Below, one piece after another: positions 1 through 5,673 of a stretch of DNA of 6,649 nucleotides. A model generated the notes under the pieces. It saw nothing but the letters and a program-made list of their open reading frames with translations, had not been told where the DNA came from and searched no databases. Location: assembly GCA_963611755.1 (NCBI GenBank), contig CAVDTK010000127.1, positions 1 to 6,649 on the forward strand, in the 5' to 3' direction. The stretch comes from Paratractidigestivibacter sp963611755 (GTDB lineage: Bacteria > Actinomycetota > Coriobacteriia > Coriobacteriales > Atopobiaceae). The position numbers and the translations under genes are program-made. How positions within the stretch are numbered: the stretch's first letter is position 1; each line of letters begins with the position of its first letter.

Positions 1-43
1 CTGCAAGAGAAGCAGATCGTCTGTGCGCTGTTGAAGCACGTGG

Positions 44-1009
44 CTAGATAGATCGCCCCAGCTCTGCCGCCAGCTGCGGCAGGAGGTCCGCGAAGGTCTC
101 GTCGACCGCGGTGCGCTTGAGCTGGCACTCCCAGATGACGTGCACGGTCCAGCCGTCCTTCTCCAGCACCGCGACGTTTTGGCGGTCGCGCTCCTGGTTA
201 CGGGCGAACTTGGCGTCCCAGTACTCGGTGTTCTTCTTGGGCGTCGAGGGGTTGCAGCGGGGGCACCGGTGCCAGAAGCAACCGTTGATAAAGAGGGCCA
301 CCTTCTTGCCCGGCCAGGCGATGTCGGGGCGGCCCGCCACCGGCCACTGCAGGCGGTAGCCGATAAGCCCGGCCTCGCGTAGACGGCGCCTTACCAGCAG
401 CTCCGGCTTGGTGTCGCGGCCCTTGTTGCCCTGCATCGAGCGGTGCGTCCCAAAGTCGGTGGCGGCGGGCGCCGCGCGGCGCGGCAGGGCAGGGGCGGCG
501 GGCGCGTTTCTCGCTGCGTCAAGGGCCTCTGACCAGGCGTTTGTTAGGCGTTCCACGTTCCAGGCCGCGTTGGCCGGGCTGGTCGAGGGAAGGACGCGGG
601 CCTCTAGGCCGCAGGCGTACTCCAGGTACTTGTGGTAAAGCCGTCCCGCGCAGGCCCCGTTGCAGATGACGGCGCGCACGTCGGAGTCGGCGAGAAGCCC
701 GGCCACGTCGTTGGCGCGCACGTTCTTGATGCTGGCGTCGCTTGAGCCCTTGATGTCGCACTCGGCGATGACGTCCCACAGGGCGATCCCGTGCTCAAGC
801 AGCATCCGGCGTTTCTCGTCGATGGTTTGCGGGGCGTCTATGCCCAGGTAGGAGGCGAGAACGCGCCAAAAGCGGTTCTGCGGGTTTCCGTAGTAGAACT
901 CGTTGGCGCGGCTCAAGACCGACGGGAACGACCCCAGAATCAGGATGCGCGAGCACCCGTCGAAGACCGGGTCGAAGCCGTGGGCGATATGTCTGTAGGT
1001 TGCGGGCAT
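44..1009 (-). CDS. Fusion protein: hypoxanthine/uracil-DNA glycosylase domain + Vsr very-short-patch endonuclase domain
   Basis: The predicted protein has 321 residues and joins two DNA-repair enzymes. Residues 1-165 resemble the hypoxanthine-DNA glycosylase branch (family 6) of the uracil-DNA glycosylase superfamily: LILGSFPS (22-30), YYGNPQNRFW (39-48; N45 is the likely catalytic Asn) and LPSTSPANA (140-148). Such enzymes excise deaminated bases. An Ala/Pro-rich linker covers about 165-187. Residues 188-321 form a Vsr endonuclease domain: RDTKPE (198-203, E203), GRPD (226-229, D229 matching catalytic Asp51 of E. coli Vsr), NGCFWH (242-247) and WEC (293-295). Vsr nicks beside T:G mismatches that arise from deaminated 5-methylcytosine. 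I chose the ATG at 1009 because family similarity starts just after it (HIAHGF); the frame stays open for 102 more upstream codons, but that stretch is low-complexity and overlaps the peptide gene. The Shine-Dalgarno is poor. A separate Vsr start at M192 would cut the conserved RSM...DTKPE segment and has no ribosome site, so I read one fused gene. No cytosine methylase is in view. Confidence 0.88.
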   Translation of the reverse strand: MPATYRHIAHGFDPVFDGCSRILILGSFPSVLSRANEFYYGNPQNRFWRVLASYLGIDAPQTIDEKRRMLLEHGIALWDVIAECDIKGSSDASIKNVRANDVAGLLADSDVRAVICNGACAGRLYHKYLEYACGLEARVLPSTSPANAAWNVERLTNAWSEALDAARNAPAAPALPRRAAPAATDFGTHRSMQGNKGRDTKPELLVRRRLREAGLIGYRLQWPVAGRPDIAWPGKKVALFINGCFWHRCPRCNPSTPKKNTEYWDAKFARNQERDRQNVAVLEKDGWTVHVIWECQLKRTAVDETFADLLPQLAAELGRSI

Positions 1010-1045
1010 GAAGACCAGTCTAGCGCCTTTGGCCCGCGGGGCAAG

Positions 1046-1117
1046 GGCGGGGCGCGGGCTGCGGGCGCGCCGCGGGCTGCGGCCGCGTCGCGGGCCAAAG
1101 CCGCGTCGCGGTTGCGT
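1046..1117. repeat. Four imperfect 18-bp GC-rich tandem repeats
   Basis: Four head-to-tail units occupy 1046-1063, 1064-1081, 1082-1099 and 1100-1117. The shared core is close to GCCGCGTCGCGGGC. The array lies between the divergent repair gene and the peptide gene, and ends against the TGnTACTAT promoter element. It is not codon-like in either neighbour's true frame. It may be slippage-prone filler or a protein-binding array; nothing in the sequence decides which. Confidence 0.6.
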
Positions 1118-1125
1118 GCTACTAT
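1117..1125 (+). promoter_or_regulatory. Extended -10 promoter of the leader-peptide gene
   Basis: TGCTACTAT matches the extended -10 form TGnTATAAT, with TACTAT at 1120-1125. No good -35 hexamer lies 16-18 bp upstream, where the GC-rich repeats sit. Transcription would start near 1132, giving a leader of about 30 nt before the ATG at 1161. Confidence 0.45.
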
Positions 1126-1160
1126 GGGTTTCTCGCAGTCCAAGAAGAAAGGGGCCCGTC

Positions 1161-1460
1161 ATGGCAGATGAGAACAACAGCGTCGTTCCTGACGAGAAGC
1201 TCGACGAGGTAAGCGGCGGCCAGGGGTGCGACTTCGCGCCCAGCGCGTCCGGCACCAAGATCAAGAACGGCCTTGGCCGCACGATCGGCGAGATCCAGGA
1301 TGGCGGCCGCATCATCTACTGGCCCTGCCCCAAGTGCCACCGCCCGACCTACCTTTACCTCAACACGCACCACTGCGACCCCTGCGACGACTGGTGGTGG
1401 AGCGTCGACAAGGCCAACTGGGAGGGCACCGAGCAGGCGCTCAAGGACGCCGCCCGTTAA
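1161..1460 (+). CDS. Small double-glycine-leader peptide with a two-CxxC zinc-ribbon-like core
   Basis: This is a 99-residue peptide of unknown function. The N-terminus reads VPDEKLDEVSGG (9-20). It fits the double-glycine leader pattern of bacteriocin and RiPP precursors: Leu at -7, Val at -4, Gly-Gly at -2/-1, rich in acidic residues. A C39-peptidase ABC transporter normally cuts after the GG and exports the rest. The remaining 79 residues carry CPKC (56-59) and CDPC (72-75) 12 residues apart, as in a zinc ribbon, plus a lone C23, HH at 70-71 and WWW at 78-80. The start is supported by an AAAGGGG ribosome site ending about 7 nt before the ATG; the frame is open further upstream through the repeats but has no such site. 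An extended -10 precedes it and a strong hairpin follows. No transporter or modification enzyme is nearby, so it could be an orphan precursor processed elsewhere, or a cytosolic zinc-ribbon protein with a chance GG motif. Confidence 0.8.
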   Translation: MADENNSVVPDEKLDEVSGGQGCDFAPSASGTKIKNGLGRTIGEIQDGGRIIYWPCPKCHRPTYLYLNTHHCDPCDDWWWSVDKANWEGTEQALKDAAR

Positions 1461-1507
1461 TCGCCGGGCTTGGCGCCGCGCCGAGCCTTTCGCGCCGCGC
1501 ACAAGAA

Positions 1508-1554
1508 AACCGGGCTTCTTGCCGTCGACATGGCGAGAAGCCCGGTTCTTGTTT
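1508..1554. terminator. Bidirectional hairpin terminator between convergent genes
   Basis: Arms 1508-1523 and 1532-1547 pair over 16 bp around an 8-nt loop (GTCGACAT). Read on the plus strand every pair is Watson-Crick except one U-G (1520/1535); on the minus strand that pair is A-C. A modest T-rich tail (CTTGTTT) follows on the plus strand and TTTTC on the minus strand. It sits 48 nt after the peptide gene stop and 64 nt beyond the pepV stop, so it can serve both. Confidence 0.8.
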
Positions 1555-1610
1555 GGCTATCAACTATCAATAAACCGCAGGTAAACGCGTGGGCGTCGTC
1601 CTGCCCTGGC

Positions 1611-3041
1611 CTACCCCTGCGTCAGATCCAGCTCCATCAGGCGAGCGATCGCCACGATGTAGATCTTGAGCGCGCGCTTGAGGTCCTCCTCGGGGATGGC
1701 CTCGTCGGGACCGTGCTCCATGCCAACCCAGGCCGGCTCGTCGGCGTGCTCGACGTGCGGGCCAAAGGCCACGGCGCGCTTGAAGTGGCGCGCGTACGTG
1801 CCGCCGCCGATGCAAAACGCCTTGGCGTCTTGGCCGGTGTACTCGCCGTAGGTGTCAAGCAGCGTCTTGATCTCGGCCGACTCGGGGTCGATGTAGAACG
1901 GCGCGTTGTCGCTCGTGCAGGCAAAGTCGCACTCGTGCTTGGCCGCCACCTCGGACATGCGGGCCGTGATGGCCTCGCCGGTCGTGGTGGTGGGGTAGCG
2001 CGAGTCGATCGACTGCACAAAGTGGTCGCCCACGGTGCGCACGGTGCCGGCGATGCAGGTCAGGTCGCCAAACTTGTCGTCGGTGGCCGCGATGCCGGAG
2101 GCCTTGCCGTAGTCGTCCTCGGTAAGCAGGACCTGCAGGCGCAGGAAGTCCTCCTCCTCGATGGTGCAGATCTTGCAATCCAAGAGGTAGCGGGCGAGAA
2201 GACCGATGGCGTTCACGGTGCCGGCGGGCATCGAGGCGTGGCCGCCCTTGCCGTGGGCGCTCACGCGCACCAGGCCCTCGCCGGCGGGCTCGGCCGTGAT
2301 GTTCTCGGCCGCGGGAAGGCTGGCGATGTCGGCGCGGACCAGGGCGCTGGCCAGGCCCGGGATCGCGTTTCTCACCGTGCCGCCGTCAAGCTCGACGATG
2401 ACCGAGCCGGAGACCGGGCGGATAGAGGTGAACTGGCCGCCAAAGATGCCCTTCTCGCCGCAGATCACGGGGAAGTCGGCGTCAGGCGAGAAGCAGAAGG
2501 CCGGCTCGGGGTAGCGCTCCAGGTAGTACGGCAGGTCGCCCATCCCGGTCTCCTCGTTGTTGCCGATGAGGCAGCGCAGGGTGTAGGGGAGCTTCTTGCC
2601 GGTCGCGGCGACCTGGCGGCGGAAGAACTCGGCGGCGTAGAGCGAGACCACGAAGGGGCCCTTGTCGTCCAGCACGCCGCGGCCGATGAGGTAGCCCTCC
2701 TTGCGCGTGACCTTCAGGGGGTCGAAGTTCCAGCCCAGGCCCAGCGGCACGATGTCGGTGTGGGCGATGGTGGCGATGTAGGTGTCCTTTTCGCCGGCTA
2801 CCTCGGCAAATCCCATGTAGCCGTCCAGGTCGCAGACGTCAAAGCCCATGCGACGGGCGATGTTCTCGGCCGCGACCAGGGCCTCGTTGGCGGCAGGGCC
2901 CCACGGCTTGCCGGGCTCTGCGGCCGCCAGGTCCTCCACGGACTCGATCTGCACCAGCGTGTCGATGTCTTTGACGATGGCTTCCCAGACCTCGTCGACA
3001 AAGGCGTCGGCCTGGCTCTTCAACGTTGCCTCATCAAGCAT
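1611..3041 (-). CDS. pepV: M20-family metallodipeptidase, PepV/Sapep type
   Basis: A complete 476-residue cytosolic enzyme that would hydrolyse dipeptides with a free N-terminus using a two-metal (Zn or Mn) centre. The M20 motifs appear in order: HTD (H94, D96), GVLDDKGP (122-129, bridging D125), NEETG (162-166, E163 and E164), SPDADFP (185-191, D187), GGGTYAR (412-418) and MEHGPDEAI with H443, the equivalent of PepV His439. The long insert between about 195 and 385, with HGKGGHAS, is the lid domain typical of PepV-like members, and the length is close to Lactobacillus PepV. There is no signal peptide. The ATG at 3041 has a clear GAGGAG ribosome site at 3047-3052. It has its own promoter upstream and is unlikely to be co-transcribed with trhA. 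Within the family, PepV versus Sapep versus carnosinase-like specificity cannot be told from sequence alone. Confidence 0.95.
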   Translation of the reverse strand: MLDEATLKSQADAFVDEVWEAIVKDIDTLVQIESVEDLAAAEPGKPWGPAANEALVAAENIARRMGFDVCDLDGYMGFAEVAGEKDTYIATIAHTDIVPLGLGWNFDPLKVTRKEGYLIGRGVLDDKGPFVVSLYAAEFFRRQVAATGKKLPYTLRCLIGNNEETGMGDLPYYLERYPEPAFCFSPDADFPVICGEKGIFGGQFTSIRPVSGSVIVELDGGTVRNAIPGLASALVRADIASLPAAENITAEPAGEGLVRVSAHGKGGHASMPAGTVNAIGLLARYLLDCKICTIEEEDFLRLQVLLTEDDYGKASGIAATDDKFGDLTCIAGTVRTVGDHFVQSIDSRYPTTTTGEAITARMSEVAAKHECDFACTSDNAPFYIDPESAEIKTLLDTYGEYTGQDAKAFCIGGGTYARHFKRAVAFGPHVEHADEPAWVGMEHGPDEAIPEEDLKRALKIYIVAIARLMELDLTQG

Positions 3042-3082
3042 ATGCGCTCCTCGTTAAGGTTTTCGTAAGGCTCAACTGCCAT

Positions 3083-3112
3083 ATAGTACGAAACTTCATA
3101 CGAGAAGCGCAA
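3083..3112 (-). promoter_or_regulatory. Promoter of pepV
   Basis: On the minus strand TTGCGC (3112-3107) and TACTAT (3088-3083) are separated by 18 bp. Transcription would start near 3076, about 35 nt before the pepV ATG. The spacer contains TTCTCG and a small CTTC/GAAG dyad. Confidence 0.5.
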
Positions 3113-3161
3113 AGGGGGGTCTCTGCTTTGTAACAGTCTGGGGCGCGACTTTTCTCGGCGC

Positions 3162-3818
3162 CTAGATCACGAAGATCAGGGCCGAGAGCGTGATGCAGAC
3201 GCTGCCCGCCAGCGTGAAGAGATGGAAAACAAAGTGCAGGTAGGGGACGTGCTTGGGAATGTAGAAGAGGGCGCCGACCGTGTAGGAGATGCCCCCTGCG
3301 ACTAAAAGCCAGAAAGCGGCGGCGGGAAGCACGGCGTAGAGGGTCCCCACGCGAAAGATCACGAGCCAGCCCAAGATCACGTAAATGAGGGCCGTGAGCC
3401 ACTTGGGCTGGCGCTCGCGCAAGAAGCACTCGGCCACGATGCCGGCAAGCGCTATGCCCCATACGATGGCGGCCAGGCGGATCCCGCCGTAGTCGGCAAG
3501 GGCTACCAGCGCAAACGGCGCGTAGCTGCCCGCGATCAAGAGATAGATGCCGCAGTGGTCGAGCACGCGGAAGACCCGCTTGGCCTTGTCGGGCGCGATG
3601 GCGTGGTAAAGGGTCGAGAACAGGTACTCGACCAAAAGGCCGATGCCCATGAGGAGCGCGGCCAAGAGGTGAGTGCCCCCGCCGTGGCTCACCGCGCGCA
3701 CGATGAGCAGCACCAGCGCGGCGATGGAGAGCAGCGCCCCCACGCCGTGCGAGACGGAGTTGGCGATCTCCTCGCCCACGGTGTAGCGGCGCGGCTGCTT
3801 GGCGACGGTGGCTGACAT
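3162..3818 (-). CDS. trhA: Hemolysin III / TrhA family seven-helix membrane protein (PAQR superfamily)
   Basis: A complete 218-residue integral membrane protein with about seven hydrophobic helices. It carries the PAQR/hemolysin III signature: E17-x2-N20-x3-H24 in EEIANSVSH, S68-x3-H72 in FSTLYH, LDHCGIYLLIAGSYAP around D87-H88, and a C-terminal H195-x3-H199 in HFVFH. These Ser, Asp and His residues form the conserved metal site of the superfamily. In Gram-positive bacteria some members are linked to membrane-energetics and lipid homeostasis. The 'hemolysin' name reflects heterologous assays and does not show that this protein lyses cells. The ATG at 3818 has a GGGAGG ribosome site at 3823-3828. 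The frame runs further upstream, but that stretch is the noncoding repeat region and crosses the promoter, so I reject it. Confidence 0.93.
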   Translation of the reverse strand: MSATVAKQPRRYTVGEEIANSVSHGVGALLSIAALVLLIVRAVSHGGGTHLLAALLMGIGLLVEYLFSTLYHAIAPDKAKRVFRVLDHCGIYLLIAGSYAPFALVALADYGGIRLAAIVWGIALAGIVAECFLRERQPKWLTALIYVILGWLVIFRVGTLYAVLPAAAFWLLVAGGISYTVGALFYIPKHVPYLHFVFHLFTLAGSVCITLSALIFVI

Positions 3819-3851
3819 GTTCCCTCCCGGTGTCTGGGCCTCTTTTTCGCC

Positions 3852-3882
3852 ATTGTATCGGGTCGCGGGCTGCGGTTGCCAA
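3852..3882 (-). promoter_or_regulatory. Promoter of trhA
   Basis: On the minus strand TTGGCA (3882-3877) and TACAAT (3857-3852) each match consensus at five of six positions, with a slightly long 19-bp spacer. Transcription would start near 3845, about 27 nt before the ATG. It lies just beyond the pepD terminator element, so trhA is probably an independent unit. Confidence 0.5.
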
Positions 3883-3896
3883 GGCCCTCGCCAAGC

Positions 3897-4055
3897 GGCG
3901 CTCAAAAAACACGGCATATTGGTGTTTGGAGGCACAAAAACGAGGGGCCGCGTTTTGTCGCAACCCCTCGTTCCTGCGGTTTTGATTTTGTGCCCCCTGG
4001 TGATAAGGCTTCCGAGGCGAGAAAACCTACCAACATGGCACGTTTTTTGAGCGCC
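3897..4055 (-). repeat. Nested long inverted repeat, a likely structured 3' RNA element or palindromic intergenic repeat
   Basis: This fills most of the 326-bp gene-free stretch 3819-4144. Three stems nest. The outer stem pairs 3897-3923 with 4029-4055; 14 bp at its base (GGCGCTCAAAAAAC) are perfect. The middle stem pairs 3928-3938 with 3987-3997. The inner stem pairs 3939-3952 with 3959-3972. Read as minus-strand RNA, six imperfect positions become G-U wobbles (3911, 3912, 3918, 3930, 3948, 3949) and only 3914/4038 is a true mismatch; read as plus-strand RNA those six are A-C clashes. This suggests the minus-strand transcript, the 3' end of pepD, is what folds. I see no credible coding sequence here. 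A MITE-like element is the alternative, but I found no target-site duplication. Confidence 0.7.
3936..3972 (-). terminator. Rho-independent terminator of pepD
   Basis: On the minus strand, arms 3972-3959 and 3952-3939 form a 14-bp stem with two U-G pairs and a 6-nt ACAAAA loop. The last two stem bases and the next three give a run of five T (3940-3936). It is 173 nt past the pepD stop and upstream of the trhA promoter. It forms the inner part of the larger nested inverted repeat. Confidence 0.7.
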
Positions 4056-4107
4056 CCTTCGCCTCAACCTACCAATAAGGGCCTGATTTTGAGCGCGCCC
4101 GGGTGAG
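4024..4107. repeat. Two-copy imperfect 42-bp tandem repeat
   Basis: Units 4024-4065 and 4066-4107 both begin AACCTACCAA and share TTTTGAGCGC at the same offset, with divergent bases between. A third, inverted copy forms the left arm of the neighbouring nested hairpin (3897-3923). The first unit pairs much better with that arm than the second, so the second may be a decayed duplicate. Related copies elsewhere in the genome are likely but cannot be seen here. Confidence 0.65.
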
Positions 4108-4144
4108 GGACGGTTTCCGACTGCCGCGCACCGCCCGGCTGCCC

Positions 4145-5623
4145 CTAGTTGTCCGACCTCGAGAATCCGTTCCTCATCTCGCGGCTGCGCTCAAAGAGCA
4201 CGTGGCCGAGAAGCTCGTCGGTCTCCTTGCGGGCTGCGTCGGCGATCTTCTGGTTGGTCTCCGCGGGGTCGCCGCAGGCGTCGTCGCAGCCAAGGACCAG
4301 GCCCAGCGTCTGCGCCTGCAGCTTCTCCTGGTAGCGCTCGACGTGGGGCAGGCAGCTGCCGTAGCTGGCGTCTGCCATGGCCGCCACCAGGCGATTCGCC
4401 CAGTAGAAGCTGTCGGTCGTGGGCACCTTGGGCGTGTTCTTCACGTAAGCGGGCACGTCGTCGACCTGCGTGTAGAAGGGCACCAGCGCGTTGAAGGCGT
4501 TGCTCCCCAGCGCGATCCACTGCAGCGCGCGGTGCGCCTCGTCGGCGTAGGGGCGGATCTGCAACACGGCCAGCTGACAGTTGCGGTTGATGCCGATGGG
4601 GCGGTAAAGGCCGCGGGTCGCCGGCGTGCCGATGTGCCCATACGGGTCATAAACCGTGCCCTGGTAGTGCAGGGAAAGCGCGTACTTGACGTCTTCCACA
4701 GTGACCTTGCGCTCGGGCACGCGCGCCCACGGCAGGCGGTCGGATTCAGGCCCAAACTCCTCGTGCGCGGCCGCCGTCTCCCAGGGGCCGGCCGACGGGT
4801 TCAAGAAGCGCTGGATATCCCAGGCGCGCGGCGTGTTGTACACGTGGTCGGAGTCCGAGTGGGTGCCAAAGGCGTCGCGCGGGTTCAGCCGCCCGTCAAG
4901 GCTCAGGTCCAGGTGGTTCTTCTCGATCCATTCACGCAGATCGGGGCTGCACAGGTGCTCGCGGCCCTCGCCCAGAGCGTCGTCCAGGTCAAACGAGTCG
5001 ATCCCCAGCTGGTTGGGCATGGTGACGTAGCAGTCGTCGGGTACGCGGCGGGCGATCCAGTGGTGGCCGCCCACGGTCTCCAGCCACCAGATCTCGTCGA
5101 CGTCCGAGAAGGCGATGCCGTTGATCTCGTAGGTTCCGTAGGTGGCGAGAAGCTCGCCCAGACGCAGGACCCCGTCGCGGGCGCTCGCGGCGTAGGGCAA
5201 CACGAGGGTCACCATGTCCTCCTCGCCGATACCACCCGCGACCTCGGGCTCGTAGCCCTCCTCGTCGGGCGCGCCTACGGCGGGCTTGTACGCCACCAGG
5301 GGGTCGGCCGCCAGCACGCGCTCGTTCAAGGTTAGGGTCTCGGTCGCCGTCATGGCCACGTTGCGCTCGTTCACGCCGGCGGCCTCCCACAGGCCCTCTT
5401 TGAGGTCGGCGTTGGGCATGCAGGTGTAGCGGCCGCCGCCCTCGGGCAGGGTGACCTCAAGGTGCGAGATCACGGACTTGTAGCTTGTCTTTCCGGCGGC
5501 ATTGGCCACGTCCATGCGCTTCTCGCAGAACTCGCCGGAGGGGCAGTCCTCGTTTCTCGCGATGATGGTCGAGCCGTCGTAGCTGGCTTTCTTTCCAACC
5601 AAGATGGTGGTGCAAGGCATCAT
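4145..5623 (-). CDS. pepD: C69-family dipeptidase (PepD type)
   Basis: A complete protein of 492 residues (or 491 if the second of two adjacent ATG codons is used) of peptidase family C69, Ntn-hydrolase fold. The N-terminus MMPCTTILVGKKAS continues into DGSTIIARNEDC, the family signature. C4 is the presumed nucleophile, exposed by removing the residues before it. NGIAFSDVDEIWWLETVGGHHWIARR (about 166-191, quoted in parts: DEIWWLET, GHHWIARR) is another strongly conserved block. The length is near that of Lactobacillus PepD (about 470). There is no classical signal peptide, so a cytosolic role in cleaving dipeptides with broad specificity is likely. The ribosome site is weak (TTGGACCC before the ATG), unlike its neighbours. 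It diverges from the DAHP synthase gene and is followed by a strong hairpin. A metal-independent thiol mechanism distinguishes it from the nearby pepV. Confidence 0.93.
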   Translation of the reverse strand: MMPCTTILVGKKASYDGSTIIARNEDCPSGEFCEKRMDVANAAGKTSYKSVISHLEVTLPEGGGRYTCMPNADLKEGLWEAAGVNERNVAMTATETLTLNERVLAADPLVAYKPAVGAPDEEGYEPEVAGGIGEEDMVTLVLPYAASARDGVLRLGELLATYGTYEINGIAFSDVDEIWWLETVGGHHWIARRVPDDCYVTMPNQLGIDSFDLDDALGEGREHLCSPDLREWIEKNHLDLSLDGRLNPRDAFGTHSDSDHVYNTPRAWDIQRFLNPSAGPWETAAAHEEFGPESDRLPWARVPERKVTVEDVKYALSLHYQGTVYDPYGHIGTPATRGLYRPIGINRNCQLAVLQIRPYADEAHRALQWIALGSNAFNALVPFYTQVDDVPAYVKNTPKVPTTDSFYWANRLVAAMADASYGSCLPHVERYQEKLQAQTLGLVLGCDDACGDPAETNQKIADAARKETDELLGHVLFERSREMRNGFSRSDN

Positions 5624-5652
5624 GGGTCCAATCGACGTATGTTACATATCCC

Positions 5653-5666
5653 GGCTAATGTTAGCC
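5653..5666. promoter_or_regulatory. Perfect palindrome, candidate operator
   Basis: GGCTAATGTTAGCC is a perfect 6-2-6 inverted repeat in the 124-bp gap between divergent pepD and the DAHP synthase gene. It lies just upstream of the plus-strand -35 and close to where a pepD promoter would have to be, so a regulator bound here could affect both genes. I do not recognise the cognate regulator. Confidence 0.4.
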
Positions 5667-5673
5667 TTCTGCG

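Noticed and set aside
1..51. Possible 3' end of a plus-strand gene (open frame 1 ending in TAG at 49-51)
   Set aside because: Only 16 codons are visible and another frame is also open to 45-47; nothing distinguishes real coding sequence.
1010..1315. N-terminal extension of the repair protein to a start at 1315
   Set aside because: The extra 102 residues are low-complexity Arg/Pro/Gly sequence with no family similarity and overlap the well-supported peptide gene and its promoter.
1470..3068. Long plus-strand open frame (532 codons) opposite pepV
   Set aside because: It is an antisense shadow of GC-rich codon periodicity; the translation is Val/Gly/Ala/Arg-rich without motifs, while pepV on the other strand has every catalytic residue.
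3140..3165. Weak hairpin after the trhA stop (GGCGC-C-GA / TCGCGCC with GAAAAG loop)
   Set aside because: It has a bulge and no T-run follows, so I cannot support it as a terminator.
3897..4055. CRISPR array or classic insertion sequence in the intergenic repeats
   Set aside because: No regularly spaced identical repeats with unique spacers, no transposase, and no target duplication at the ends.
3819..4106. Small open frames on both strands across the intergenic repeats, both reading GAQKT-H-G-like peptides
   Set aside because: The matching peptides arise because the inverted repeat reads similarly on both strands; no ribosome sites support them.
4103..5335. Plus-strand open frame (410 codons) opposite pepD
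   Set aside because: Same shadow effect; no motif, and it starts inside the repeat region.
5624..5667. A pepD promoter on the minus strand (TAACAT at 5644-5639 as -10)
   Set aside because: No acceptable -35 at 16-19 bp; the promoter must be in this gap but I cannot place it.
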